From contig OY757011.1 in assembly GCA_963580285.1 (NCBI GenBank), forward strand, positions 151,775,092 through 151,839,091: DNA of 64,000 bases, given 5' to 3'. Positions 42,965 to 54,340 of this stretch are shown in pieces. Positions within the stretch are counted from its first letter, which is position 1; each line of letters opens with the position of its first letter. The notes beneath the pieces were generated by a model. That model searched no databases. It was not told the DNA's origin and was given only the letters and a program-made list of their open reading frames with translations. Origin of the DNA: Lucinisca nassula. Lineage: Eukaryota > Mollusca > Bivalvia > Lucinida > Lucinidae. The position numbers and the translations under genes are program-made.

Positions 42965-43455
42965 CCTTCAATGATGACAGGATAGCCAATTGTCCATTTT
43001 GTGGGAAATTAACTGTCCTGTTGGTTCCCCTAATGATGTTTCCATTAGGGTTTATTTACTTTATTAAAAGAAGAAATAGGTGGGCTGCATGATGCTTCCA
43101 TGCAAAGCTGAAACCGATCTCACACGAGTTCTGATAAACCGCTAAGCGGATCTAAGCCTGCCCAAGCAAAGCGGTGTGAGGCGGACTGTCTATGCTTATA
43201 AACCCTATTTGTTTCATTGGGCGACAGGGCTTGAGATGTCAATTCATCTCGATGTCGGTTAAATGTCCCACAAAATTGGAAACAACGTCTCCAATATGAC
43301 CTATACAGTGTTGACAGGGACGTTAAACCACAAATCAAATAAACCAATCAAACAATTATTTACTAATTCATGTTCATATTTCTTTCTTTTTGGTGTCTCT
43401 GGTGAGAGATGTGGGTTAATTGTATCGATTCCTGACCATTACCTTCACTTCTATC
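42965..43455 (+). mobile_element. Penelope-like tail split by a SINE2
   Basis: ATAGCCAATTGTCCATTTTG...GATGTTTCCATTAGG and, after the SINE, TCATGTTCATATTTC...ATTGTATCGATTCCTGACCA to CTTCTATCTTC. The two parts are contiguous in other tail copies. Confidence 0.8.
43055..43360 (+). mobile_element. SINE2, full length, inside a Penelope tail
   Basis: TGGGCTGCATGATGCTTCCA, then CTAAGCCTGCCCAAGC, CATTGGGCGACAGGGCTTGA and the tail ACGTTAAACCACAAATCAAA. It is flanked by TTATTTACT on both sides (9-bp duplication). Confidence 0.85.
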
Positions 43456-44368
43456 TTCTGTAGCCTCTAGACTATGGAAAAACACGTAAACAACAATTCC
43501 TGACCAAGTGGAAGGATGTGCCCTCTAAGAAATATGTATAAAACATGGGTTGTAAAACAAATGCTAATGAAAGGGGACATGGTGCATCAAACACACGGTT
43601 TCCTTTATTCGCCGGTATGGATTCTGGGATTTGCAATTTGTTCAATATCATTGAATTCACTAGGAGAACACTTTTTTTCTATTGCTGATCTGAAAGTGAG
43701 AACTGTGGAGTCTGATGCCTTTTGCAGTAAACAATTTACGCAAAATGAAGCATTCATCTACCATCACACCATCCATCCCTTGGTTCAAGCAAGTCTAGCA
43801 GGCCAGATAACTGTGTTATTTCAACATCTGACATGCAGCATGTGTACAAAGAAGATATTAATGTAACAGCACCATGAGAAGTAGGCATGTGAAAGTGTTG
43901 GTTCCTATATAATTTGAGTAGGACTGAACGTTAAAAACTAGCGAAGAAGGCTGTTGAGTTTGTATCTCAGCAGTCTGCTATTACCCTGGTCCCTGGATAC
44001 AACTGCATAAAGAAGTCTGGCATAAGCTCATGGATAATCCCCTTGTGACAATTTTTCTGCTTACTGTTGCTACTGAGCAAATGAAGTGAACACTTAAGTC
44101 TTGCAAAAAGGAGGCCAACCCGTAACCAAAACATAAACATGATAAAATGATTAACTCATCTATATAATATTATATTTAAAAACACGCATCTTTTACGCCT
44201 GGCTAAACCTAATGGATATTTAAATGGCCTTGTAGTAAGCACTTTGCTTGTTTGATGCATTTACTAAAAGACGGAACAGCCCATGTGTAAAAGTTTTTCA
44301 AAAGTGTTTGACATTCTGTCCTGGCTGACTCAATCGTAATGTGACAGTTGTTTGTTCATCCAGATCAG

Positions 44369-44672
44369 ACCGGCCTCAGTAGCTCAGTTGGATGCTCGTC
44401 TGACTGGTGATCAGGAGAATGTGTGTTCGGTACCTGCCAGGGTCGGCAACATTCATTCTTGGAGACAGATCATGGAATCTTTTCTACGGTCATTCTCTGC
44501 CTTCCGCTGATTCAAGAAGGGCAGTTGTAAGTTTCTAGAATGTGCACTGTACTAGTTAACCGCTTACGTATAAGCCTGCCTAGGAAAAGTTTGATAGGTT
44601 AATTGACTGGCTCAAAACTGACATAAATAGTGTTAACTGGGCCGTTAAACTCCAATAGAAACAAACAAATCA
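44369..44672 (+). mobile_element. SINE1, tRNA-derived, full length
   Basis: The head GGCCTCAGTAGCTCAGTTGG (box A) and GTGTTCGGTACCTGCC (box B-like) is tRNA-like. The body shares TCATTCTCTGCCTTCCGCTG and GTGCACTGTACTAGTTAACC. The tail is GTTAACTGGGCCGTTAAACT with CAAACAAA. Confidence 0.9.
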
Positions 44673-44775
44673 TCCAGATCAGCCATATATACACATGTTC
44701 TCAACAGTTGAGCTTTTAGACGCGATGGCTGTACGTGGCATCTTTGGATTTTCTACGGTAACACTAAGATTAACA

Positions 44776-45064
44776 TATAACCCATTTTATACCAGACACC
44801 CCAGAATGGTATACTGGCAAACACGCCTGCTGCAGAATGCAGTGTCTGATCAGGGCCTACACTATTTGCAAAAAGTTCAGCTGTTTTTTTTTTTGTTTTT
44901 TTTTTGTTTTGTTTATTTTTGCAAACTGTTCAGCTTTTTTTTTATATTATTTTTTTTTTTTCAAATAAATTGTAAAAGATAACAAAACATGGCACTCCTA
45001 AATTTTGAAGTGGACTCCTGCTTTATATAGGTAGGAAGAATCCATTTGGTACAAAACGGGTTAA
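44776..45064 (+). mobile_element. TTAA-type MITE, family M2, expanded by T tracts
   Basis: Left end AACCCATTTTATACCAGACA; right end TTTGGTACAAAACGGGTTAA. A central GTGTCTGATCAGGGCCTACA hairpin module. Two T-rich tracts (44886-44960) enlarge it. Confidence 0.75.
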
Positions 45065-45842
45065 TATCAATTCTGGAATTGCTCTACCTTACAAATAAAA
45101 GACGGGATATTTTGCTGAAAGGTATTTAAGATGTTTCCTTTTTTAATTTTGCTAAAGAAATGCTATGAATCATCAGTATTGTTCTAACCTTTAAATGGGG
45201 GCCCATCATCTTATTTTAATGATAATTTGTTCCTATACACTTCAATTTTAGCAGTTTGGGGAAAAGACAAGGCTGTATTATACTTACCATCAAAGAACAA
45301 TTTGGTATACAACAATGAAAATGAGTTGATTTTGTTTCAGAAAAAAAATACAATGGAAGATTCAGTTGTAGCCATTATTCATTCTACTACTGTTTGCCAG
45401 CTTAGCCTCGTTCTGGTTTTGGAATGTAAAACATGCATATAATTTGAAAGGTGGCTATTGTTTTGTACTGTATAAATGAGGTAATGAGCAAATGTGACCA
45501 ACTCAGTATTAGAAGATGGATAGATAAACTAAATAGATTTTGTCTGTGCTGTTAAACTTGTTTTGTGTCCATTTTTATCATGCAGCTAAAACCTTAAGAT
45601 AAATCTGGTAACTTTATATAGTATAATTTAAGGGCCCCCTAAATTTCCAAATGGCCCCCTTTTGCAAGGCCTGTGGGCCCAGAGGGCCCCCAAACCCCAA
45701 ATCCTGGATTGAACACTGCGCTTTGCCTGGACTGGCTTAGATCCTCTTAGTGGTTTACCAGTACTCGTGTGCTGTCAGTTTAAGCTCTGCATGGAAGCAT
45801 CATGCAACCCATCTATTTTTTTCAAGCCCCGATGGAGGGGAG

Positions 45843-45950
45843 TCGGTCTCAGTGTCAGGTAAAAGTCCCACAAAATTGGAAGCAACATCTCCAAAGTGAC
45901 CTTAATAGTGTTGATGGGGTGTAAAACCTCAATTCAAACAAACAAACCAC
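45843..45950 (+). repeat. SINE2 3' part
   Basis: GTGTCAGGTAAAAGTCCCAC through to AAACCTCAATTCAAACAAAC, a 5'-truncated plus-strand copy directly after the split minus-strand copy. Confidence 0.75.
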
Positions 45951-45952
45951 TA

Positions 45953-46270
45953 CCCCTCTCATTATCTCTTGTCACCTCTGTCCATCGGGGCTTGGAGAAG
46001 TAGATGATACATTGGGCTGCATGGTGCTTCCACGCAGAGCTGAAACTGACCACACGAGTACTGGTAAACCGCTTAGAAGGACTAAGCCTGCCCAGGCAAA
46101 GTGGTGTCAGTCAGAACGCCCAGTGCATATAAACCTTCTGGTGTGACAGGGCTTTAGATGTCATTTCATCTCAATATCGTGTAAAAGTCTCACAAAATGG
46201 GAAGCAATGTCTCCAATGACCTAAATAGTGTTGATGGTGATGTAAATCGTGTGTTTGGTGTTGTAACCTC
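45953..46270 (+). mobile_element. SINE2, nearly full length
   Basis: CCATCGGGGCTTGGAGAAG, GGTGCTTCCACGCAGAGCTG, GGACTAAGCCTGCCCAGGCA and the tail GTGTTGATGGTGATGTAAAT. The end is diverged. Confidence 0.8.
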
Positions 46271-46276
46271 ATTAAT

Positions 46277-46967
46277 TAGGGATGGGTATTGTCAGAATTT
46301 TCGTATTATGATATACTGCGATATGGTTACTGCGTATTGCGATACATATCACAATATACTATGTAGCAATCTGAAACACATTGGCAATTGGAAAACCCAA
46401 ATATATATGGGAAAAAGAAGGGAGTTCTCATGGGTATATATCCTTTATCATGTTCCTGCTCATGCACTTACAAAACCAAGTCCAAGGTACTTTCTAGAAT
46501 TGTCCCAATGTTTTGAGGTGAAATAAAGATAGTATTTGAAAATGCCATAAATGTTGTATTAGATTGATGGCCTAGGTCACATTATTTGTGACTGTCATCT
46601 TTTGCAACCTGGATTGTTTTTAAATGAGTTGGTATTTTGCCATGGTAAAGTTTGTTATGGTTTCTCTTGATTACGCTAAATTGTAAATGCTAAAACGGCA
46701 TATACAACAACACACACGATTCACCGAAATCCTAGCTCGGCCTACACTATGACCAGCCTATACTTAAAGAGTGGAAATCGATTGAATTACTAAATTTAGC
46801 CGCGGGAAAGATTCTGTTTTCAATGAGCTGTATTTATTGATCAGTTACGAAAAAAAAATATGAAAATGGAAGAAAATATCGGTATTTGCTGACCATATTG
46901 TGATATGATTTTTTCTGAACTGTATCACGATATACTGATAATAGCGCACATCACTAAGCAGAGCTGA
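46277..46967. mobile_element. hAT-like MITE with GATATAC-rich ends
   Basis: The ends TTAGGGATGGGTATTGTC and (reverse) TTAGTGATGTGCGCTATTAT lead into subterminal ATGATATACTGCGATATGG and ATATCGTGATACAG words. This is like the GATGGGCGATAT-type hAT MITEs known in animals. Target duplication is unclear. Confidence 0.55.
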
Positions 46968-46969
46968 TC

Positions 46970-47747
46970 TCCCATCTGATCAATGTCGATGCAATGTCAT
47001 GCATCAACGATACGCACAGTCTTTGTCTGCCTGCCTGCCGGGGCAGTGTAAACTAGAGCAAGCCAATGACATTTCATCGCATATCCCCATGCTGTGAAAA
47101 TCATGTCACAATAAAAGGATCCTCTGGTGGCCCCAAGACATACCTCCTGGGCATAAATTTTGCATGGCATGGCTGTATTCTACTCTTCATTACCTTCGAT
47201 TTAATGTGCAACATGACTATGTTTCTAAAAAAATAGATTTTTGACCCCTAGGGTGGGGGTCAGGTCCCTACCCTGGGGGGGTCACTACTACATTCTGAAT
47301 TCTGGATATGTTCCTCAGTTCTCTTCCATAGGGCCAATGCCTGTGACAGTTTCTAGAATCTAACTAAAAAAAGCCTAATAATGGGAAAAGGGACCTGGAA
47401 TCCTACTTTTTGACCTACGGTGACCACTAGACATGCCCATGGGGTGGAATTTTTGCACCGCTGTATTCATTTCTTCATTACCTTCGATTTGATATGTAAC
47501 ATGACTACGTTTGTGCAAAGAAAAATTGACCCCTGGGGCTAACCTCACTGGCCTTGCCACAGGGGAGTCACATCAGAATTCCAAATACATTCTTTCAGTC
47601 CTCATCCATCTGTGAAAAGATTTGTGGTCCTGTTTTGATTGTCACACAACTAGAATCTTGAAGTACATGTACTCCTGTTCCTATTTTAGGACAATTAACT
47701 TGTTTTTTGTTTGTTTGTTTTGGAGTCTTGGCACAGTCAATGTTATT
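46970..47747. other. intronic spacer
   Basis: Two diverged ~300-bp stretches share TTCATTACCTTCGATTTGAT and GACCCCT(A/G)GGG words (47190-47290 and 47465-47550), a weak internal duplication. No gene seen. Confidence 0.5.
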
Positions 47748-47801
47748 TAAACTCCGTTAAGAAAATCTGAATCATCAATTTTTTTTCGTTTCTTCCTTTT
47801 A

Positions 47802-49916
47802 GGAAGTGTCTCCTGACAACCGGTTGTCAGGAGCATTTTTGCTATCAAAAATGCTCCTGACAACCAGCAATATTTTTCCTTAAAAACCTATGATATTAGT
47901 ATTATTTTAGTTACCTTTTTTAGGTCTTTTTTAGGTATTTCATGGTTCTTGACACATGTTTAATGCTTTTTTGTCATTTTTTAGTATTCAAACAAATTAA
48001 TCCATGAATTTTTTATTATACCCCCGGCATACGAAGTATGTCAGGGGGTATATAGTTTTCGTCTTTCCGTTCGTTCGTACGTTCGTTCGGTCGTTCGTCA
48101 ACCTTTACGTCAAAGTTTTGCGTTAAACCTTTTTGATTGCTCATATCTCTTTAACCACAGGTTGGATTCTCTTCATATTTGGTACAGGATATCTCTATAG
48201 CATTACCTTTCATATGGAATATCTAAGCACCTGGGTCAAGCCCCTGGGTGGGTTGTCTGTCTGTCCGTCTGTCTGTCTGTTCATCTACTTTTACGTCGAA
48301 GTTTTGTGTTAAACCTTTTTCATTGCTGATATCTCTGTGACCACATATTAGATTCTCTTCATGTTTGTTACAGGATATCTCTATAGCATTACCTTTCATA
48401 TGGAATATCTAAGCCCCTGGGTCAAGCCCCTGGGTGGGCTGTCTGTCTGTCTGTTCATCTAATTTTACATCAAAGTTTTGTGTTAAACCTTTTTCATTGC
48501 TGATATCTCTGTAACCTCGTGTTAGATTCTCTTCATGTTTGGTAAAGGATATCTCTATAGCATTACCTTTCATATGGAATATCTAAGCACCTGGGTCAAG
48601 CCCCTGGGTGGGTTGTCTGTCTGTCCGTCTGTCTGTTCATCTACTTTTACGTCAAAGTTTTGTGTTAAACCTTTTTCATTGCTGATATCTCTGTAACCAC
48701 ATATTAGATTCTCTTCATGTTTGTTACAGGATATCTCTATAGCATTACCTTTCATATGGAATATCTAAGCCCCTGGGTCAAGCCCCTGGATGGGCTGTCT
48801 GTCTGTCTGTTCATCTAATTTTACGTCAAAGTTTTGTGTTAAACCTTTTTCATTGCTGATATCTCTGTAACCTCATGTTAGATTCTCTTCATGTTTGGTA
48901 AAGGATATCTCTATAGCATTACCTTTCATATGGAATATCTAAGCCTCTGGGTCAAGCCCCTGGTAGGTCTGTCTGTCTGTTCATCTACTTTTACGTCAAA
49001 GTTTTGCGTTAAACCTTTTTCATGGCTGATATCCCTGTAACCACATGTTAGATTCTCTTCCTTTTTGATAAATGATTTCATGATGCATGTCCCTTCGCCC
49101 ACCCATGGTGACCTTGACCTCAAGGTCACGGACTTAGAAATTTTTGCATTTGCTTAAAGTTTTATGTCAAAGTTTATAGATGCCTGTATGTTCAATTTGA
49201 TGCCCTCAATCCCTTGGTCCATTTAGAAATTTTATGTTTGGTTTAGCTTTTACAAGCACATTTATAGATTCTTATAGCTTCTTGACTTCATTCATATCAC
49301 ATACAAGCTCGAAAGATATATCAGAGGGTGACGCTGGCCGGGGGTATACGTGACCCACTGGTCACTTTCTCTAGTTTTTGAAATAAATTCCTAGAATGGA
49401 ATCAATCAAATTCTGGCCTATTATTTTTGTAATTGCAAAGTGAAACTAACAACCTTGTTAGTTAGTTAACTCATAAAATGCCAGTCACAACAATTGTCGT
49501 TATGTTTTGCCATCTACCTCCTGAACCCTTTAATAGATTTTCATTAAACTTTGGTCAATTATCCCCCTCAGTGAGCTAATGTGCAGAACCTATAAATGAA
49601 CCATGCCGACTCAAGGTCAAGGTCACATTTGAAGGTCACAAGTTTAAAACTTTGAATTTTTTGTCCCTCCCATATCTCCTTTACCCCTAAAAGGATTTTC
49701 ATTGAACTTTTGGTCAATTATCCCCGTCAGTGAGCTAACCATGCCAACTCAAGGTCAAGGTCACAGGCGAAGGTCACAAGGTTGAACCTTGATACAAAAT
49801 GCGGCGGGGGATTTGGCTGTCCTCCAGACTGCTTTCTTGTTGAAAAAATATTGCTGGTTGTCAGGAGCATTTTTGACAGCAAAAATGCTCCTGACAACCG
49901 GGGAAGCAGCCTATTA
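47802..49916. mobile_element. element Y: foldback element inserted in the left arm of X
   Basis: Each end is a hairpin (GTTGTCAGGAGCATTTTTG against CAAAAATGCTCCTGACAAC), and the two ends are inverted relative to each other through AATATTGCTGGTTGTCAGG. The left end adds a perfect palindrome CTCCTGACAACCGGTTGTCA+GGAG. It is flanked by a 10-bp duplication CTTCCTTTTA (47792-47801 and 49917-49926). The intact right arm of X shows the uninterrupted target. A 9-10 bp duplication suggests a Mutator-like or foldback mechanism. Confidence 0.88.
48017..49360 (+). mobile_element. element Z: CCCCCGGCATAC array element inside Y
   Basis: It starts with the palindrome ATACCCCCGGCATACGAAG and a GTTCGTTCG run. 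Five units of 174-185 bp (dimer ~357 bp) follow, with GATATCTCTATAGCATTACC and TCATATGGAATATCTAAGC. It ends GGCCGGGGGTATACGTGACC. Non-coding; similar in plan to the 31966-34540 element. Confidence 0.85.
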
Positions 49917-50749
49917 CTTCCTTTTAATACTCATTTTAGCCCATACATCACTGGGAAAGTTTTAGACCTCACCCTCCGCTGATTTCTCCAGCAAGTCGTA
50001 TGCCTCTGCGACAGTCAGGAAAGGCTGTGATTATTTGGAGAAAATTGCAAAGCAAAGAAATGAGAGCACAGACTAAGTCCATTTGACGATGATTGTCAGG
50101 TAAAATAATAAATATTCAAATCCATGTGACACACTTTATTAATAGATATGCAATTGTGACACACCTTATATTCGAATGGCTAGATAGAGACTCACTAGGA
50201 ACGGGGAATAACTAGCGCGATGTGCTGTCAAAAGTCTTCAAAAAGAGTTATACCGATATCAGACGTGGAGTCACTGGTAGTGCTTTTCCATGGGGTGATC
50301 ATGCAAATAAAACATAGACGCCCTTGTAATGTACAAGAGCAGTAACCACTTCTTTGTATGTTTTAAAAAGGTTTGTCGAACCTGTCAGAATGTCTTAGTC
50401 TGTGAAAGAAAATATAGATTTTGCAATTTTCTCCATATAATCATAGCATTTCCTAGTTGCAGACGCATACGACTTGCTGGAGAAATCGGCGGAGGGTCAG
50501 GTCTAAAACTTTCTCATAGTGATGTTACTGATGTATGGGCTAAAATGAGTATTAAAAGCGAGGAACGAAAAAATCAATGATTCAGATTTTCTGAACGGAG
50601 TTTAGGTCATTTTTGATAAGGCTGACATGATTAATAGGATAATCGATTAATCGATCGATAAATTCCACAAAAATGATTATCATTTCTGATTTGCTTGTAA
50701 CTGATTTTTTGATAAGTACAATTTACTTCCAAAGGTTGTGCCTAAAACA

Positions 50750-50850
50750 GCTGGATGAGTGGCAAACAGTGCAGGCTCTGATGAGACACCACATTCTGCG
50801 GCGTCTCAATTGGGTCTACACTGTTTGCTCAGGCCTGTCTATTCAAATAC
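50750..50850 (+). repeat. stand-alone hairpin module
   Basis: GGCAAACAGTGCAGGCTCTG, then CGGCGTCTC and GGGTCTACACTGTTTGCTCA: the central hairpin of the TTAA MITEs without recognisable MITE ends. Confidence 0.65.
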
Positions 50851-50857
50851 ATAATAG

Positions 50858-52098
50858 TGAGTCGGCCAGTTTACCTATCAACATTTTTTCTGAGCAGACT
50901 TATAAGGAAGCGTTTAACCAGTACGGTGCACATTCTTTGGCCAGAAACAGGGGTTGGGCGGTCAAAACCGGGGACGGTTTTAACCAGTTTAAACTGTCCC
51001 GGTCAATACTCCCAGAGTGGTCAATACTAGTCAGTACTGATTGATTGAAATATTGAGTGGTCAATTGAATAATTTTAGTGTTGAAAAGGCAAAGCTACTG
51101 AAACTATTTTGAAGTTTTGGTCTCTTTGCTGGAGGCTAATCATTTGATAGAGTTTTAGGTGCAGATGTTATTTCTTCAAGTGGCCTCTTAGCAATACTTT
51201 CTGGCTTTTTTTAGCCCTAGGGATTTTTTTGTCTATGACTCATCAGTCTTAAGACCTGAGCACTAACTTCAATAGTGCTCTTTGCACCTTGCACTTTTTT
51301 TTTTTGGTACCTTCCAAAATAGTGGAGAAGTTCAGTAATAGCTTGATGATAAGATACTTTTGATTGCATATAAATCAAAATTTCACACATAAGGAATAAA
51401 GCCTGGCATCAGTTTATAATACCCCTATTAGGGACAATTTTGCCACACCCACTGCAGTGGCATGGGTTAGTCTGGCTTGACAGCAAAAGTTACAGGTGTT
51501 GTAGATACCTTTAAATATACAAAGACATCAGTGAATCATTGTTTGGTTAATAAATTAGAGCCTTTTACAGAGGTCTAAAGATTAATGACAGGTGTTATTC
51601 ACACGTTTGTCAATATATGTATGTGAGTCTATCCAACCTCTTCATTTGACCAACAATAATGTCTTGACTTTTGATCAAATAAAAAATACCTCAAATAATT
51701 ACTGTTATTAATAAAAACTTAAACCTATTTTGTCTTGTTCAGTGATGAAAATAACATTTATCATGGACATGATGCAGGGGGAAAGCTTTTAAGACCAGTT
51801 TAGCAACAGGGCAGAGCCATATACTCCAGTGATTTAATTGACCATCAATCGACCAGTAATGACCAGTTTTAACCATCAGCCTGGTCAATACTCATATTGA
51901 CCGGCTTTTTGCCAACCTTGCCAGAAACTGACAACTGCCAGGGTCCCTTGAATCAACGGACAGGAGAGAATGACCTCAGAAAAGATTTCATGATCAATCT
52001 CCGCGAAAGAATGTTTCCGACTCTGGCAGGTATCAAACCTACATCCTCCTGATAAACAGTCAGACTCGCAGCCAGCTGAGCTGCAGAGGCCGGCACAG
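50858..52098 (-). mobile_element. SINE1 split by a hAT MITE
   Basis: The minus-strand head is at 52098-52020 (CCGGCCTCTGCAGCTCAGCT) and the body runs to CCAGAAACTG at 51930. It resumes at 50947 (GAATGTGCACCG) and ends at 50858. The uninterrupted order is seen at 14594-14880. Confidence 0.9.
50948..51919. mobile_element. hAT MITE, 972 bp
   Basis: The ends CAGGGGTTGGGCGGTC and, reversed, AAGGTTGGCAAAAAGCCGG are inverted; the subterminal GGTCAATACT words are repeated at both ends. It is flanked by the 8-bp duplication GCCAGAAA (50940-50947 and 51920-51927). A CAGGG start with 8-bp duplication is the hAT hallmark. No transposase. Confidence 0.9.
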
Positions 52099-52276
52099 TT
52101 AACTTGTATAAGCATTGAGTCTCCCTGAGAGGACCATTGGCAAATAGTGTGGCTGGTGATCTGCTGTCACAGAAAACCGTGTCTGATCTGGGTATACTTG
52201 AAGTCAAATGATGTTTAAGAAACTTACAATAAATTAAGCTACCAGACGACTTCTTAGATTGGTAATGGGTCTGTCC

Positions 52277-52850
52277 TTAACCCTTGTCCCACTGAATAAT
52301 TAATTTAATTTATCATATGACGTCGCATCTGAGAGTGTAAAAATGCCATGTAATATTTTCGATAATCCACTAGTGGATTAAATATGCAAATTAGCTAGAT
52401 ACGTCCCGTAACGTTACATGTACGACGTCCTTAACGACGTCGCCTTTACTAATGGCAGAATATTGACATTTTTGTAAACAATCGTGAATAAAATACGTTT
52501 TAAATGTCATATGATAAATAGAATCTTGCATTCGTGCTCATGTATTATTGAATTTATTAAACTCGTCGAGGAAAAGGGATAAAATGCTCGACAAAGCCTT
52601 GCATTTTATCCCTTTTCCTGAACTCGTTCAATGAATTCAATAATACATGACCACTCATGTAAGATCCTCTATTTAATTTAATTACATCCATTTCTGACTT
52701 TTAACCAATCAGATTACTTAATTTGATTTATTACTGCAAATTTGCAAACTGAATTCCAAACAGTGTAGATACTGATCAGATGGCATCTGATCTGGATCTA
52801 GACCATTTGCAAAGGTAGGGGTTGTCATGTTCTGAACTATTAGCCTGTTA
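52277..52850 (+). mobile_element. M1 MITE interrupted by a hairpin element
   Basis: Left end TTAACCCTTGTCCCACTGAA at 52277. After the insertion (52311-52673) the M1 body resumes ACATCCATTTCTGACTTTTA, then a hairpin with GATCAGATGGCATCTGATC; the right end is decayed near 52850. Confidence 0.8.
52311..52673. mobile_element. 363-bp hairpin element
   Basis: It is flanked by a 10-bp duplication TAATTTAATT (52301-52310 and 52674-52683). The second half is a ~70-bp-arm hairpin: CATGTATTATTGAATT, AGGAAAAGGGATAAAATGC and their complements around 52593. Confidence 0.85.
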
Positions 52851-53088
52851 GGTGGGTAATGTTTGATTTTTATCTGTACAGTGCTTTTTGACCCATTTTA
52901 TAGAGGCAAACTCTAAAATGTGACGCTTGCAAACAGTGCAGGGCCAGATCAAACATCACAGAATGCGACATCCAATCAGGGCCTTCACTATTGTGAAATG
53001 TACAGCGGTTTTTCAATATATTATTAAAATCAACTCAGCCTGAGCACCCAAAATTCCAAGATTGTCTCCTAAATATAATAGGTTGAGG

Positions 53089-53293
53089 CCGCTTAGAGGA
53101 TCTAAGCCTGTCCAGGAACCGCGGTGCGAGGCGGACCGTCCATGCTAATAAACCCTATAGGTTTCATTGGGCGACAGGGCTTGAGATGTCATTTCATCTC
53201 AATGTCGGGTAAAAGTCCCACAAAATTGGAAGCAACGTCTCCAAAATGACCTTTACAGTGTTGACGGGGACGTTAAACCTCAAATCAAACAAA
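53089..53293 (+). mobile_element. SINE2, 5'-truncated
   Basis: From CCGCTTAGAGGATCTAAGCC to ACCTCAAATCAAACAA, with a perfect 14-bp duplication ATAATAGGTTGAGG (53075-53088 and 53294-53307). Confidence 0.93.
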
Positions 53294-53307
53294 ATAATAG
53301 GTTGAGG

Positions 53308-54127
53308 ATTCCATTCAGTACAAAATGGGTTTAGTAAATATTGGAGGAGATTGAATCTTTTCAGAAGCCTTCAGAACTTACAAGTTATTTTTTTTAACAA
53401 TTAACTTTTCAACGTAAAAATCATTTTACCAAGATATTGATTTCTTTATCAATGGTAATTTCATGGGCTACATTATATGAGTCTTGTCAGCAGAAAAGCT
53501 GTCTTTAGGATTTGCTTTTTTTGGTTTGTTTGATTTGAAGTTGATGTCCTCGTCAACACTACCTTGTGCTAACTATGCAGTCTACACAAAATCTACTTGC
53601 ATTTTTTTTTTCAGCAAAATATCTGTCAGGGATATTTGCAGTTTAAAACTAAGAGTCCTTAAAATTAAAAAGGGCCAGTGGCCCATTCATTAATGTATAT
53701 GCATTTTCTTAAATTTTGATGGCCATTTTAAAATTTAATGTGCCATTTGGTAAAATGAATGGTCCCAAGAATCCTTAATATCCATTGTGGATAAACATCA
53801 TATTTGGGCTGCTTATGGTAGGTTGAAGTTCGGTTAGATTCGGTTTGCTCACAAAATATGTAAGAGCCCATTACAGAAATATCCCTTGTGTTTTAGACCA
53901 TTTTGGCCACAAACAATTTTGTTAATCCATTTGGTAAAGAATACTGTTGTGATCCTAAGTATTGGGACAGATGGACAAACAGTGCAGATGCAGATAAGAC
54001 TGCTCCTCTGATCTGGGTCTACACCGTTTGCATTTCCATCTGAACCTTTTGGATTCCTTTCTGGATCGTGAAACAGTTTGTTAAAATTTTAGTAGAATTA
54101 CAGCAAGTCCTCACGGTGTCCAAATTC
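53308..54127. other. intronic spacer with MITE remnants
   Basis: A SINE2-like tail trace at 53525-53560 and one hairpin module at 53975-54035 (GACAAACAGTGCAGATGCAG). Otherwise nothing recognised. Confidence 0.5.
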
Positions 54128-54340
54128 TTAACCCTTATCTTGCTGTTCACAACAACCCCTATCTTCGCAAACAGTGTAGATCCAGATCAGATGGCTTCTG
54201 AAGAAGCCATCTGATCTGGATCTACACTGTTTGACATTCAGTTTGTGAATTTGTAGGAATAAATTGCATCAAGTAATTTGATTGGTTCAAAGTCAGAAGT
54301 GGGTGTGGCTAAAATGAATATTCAGCAGGATAAGGGTTAA
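54128..54340 (+). mobile_element. TTAA MITE, family M1, complete
   Basis: TTAA at both ends, inverted ends CCCTTATCTTGCTG / CAGCAGGATAAGGG, and a perfect central hairpin AGATGGCTTC-TGAAGAAGCCATCT within longer arms. Piggybac-like by TTAA and CCCTT. An M2-like remnant follows directly to 54565. Confidence 0.92.

Larger units (their letters stand above)
41841..45718. mobile_element. hAT-like element with 16-bp inverted ends, 3.9 kb
   Basis: The ends are CAGTGTTCAATCTAGG and CCTGGATTGAACACTG, inverted with one mismatch. The CAG start and short target duplication (CGCTTT, 41835-41840 and 45719-45724) fit the hAT group. The GC-rich subterminal zones (41855-41930, 45630-45700) contain GGGCCC words. 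The interior holds a further inverted pair CCAGAACGAGGCTAAGCTGG (42386 and 45393), a damaged ~26-bp GTGTGCGCCGGGCGGCTTAC repeat at 42150-42205, and later insertions. No transposase recognised; the frame at 43516-43866 is unremarkable. Confidence 0.75.
47748..50604. mobile_element. element X: TA-flanked element with ~150-bp inverted ends
   Basis: Outer ends TAAACTCCGTTAAGAAAATC and its complement ending CGGAGTTTA at 50604, each including TA. The right arm 50455-50602 is continuous. The left arm is split into 47750-47801 and 49927-50028 by element Y. Shared arm words: CTGAATCATCAATTTTTT, ACTCATTTTAGCCCATAC and TCTCCAGCAAGTCGTATGC. No transposase. Confidence 0.85.

Noticed and set aside
43516..43866. 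116-codon plus-strand frame as a hAT transposase
   Set aside because: No hAT dimerisation or zinc-finger motif; length and composition are compatible with chance.
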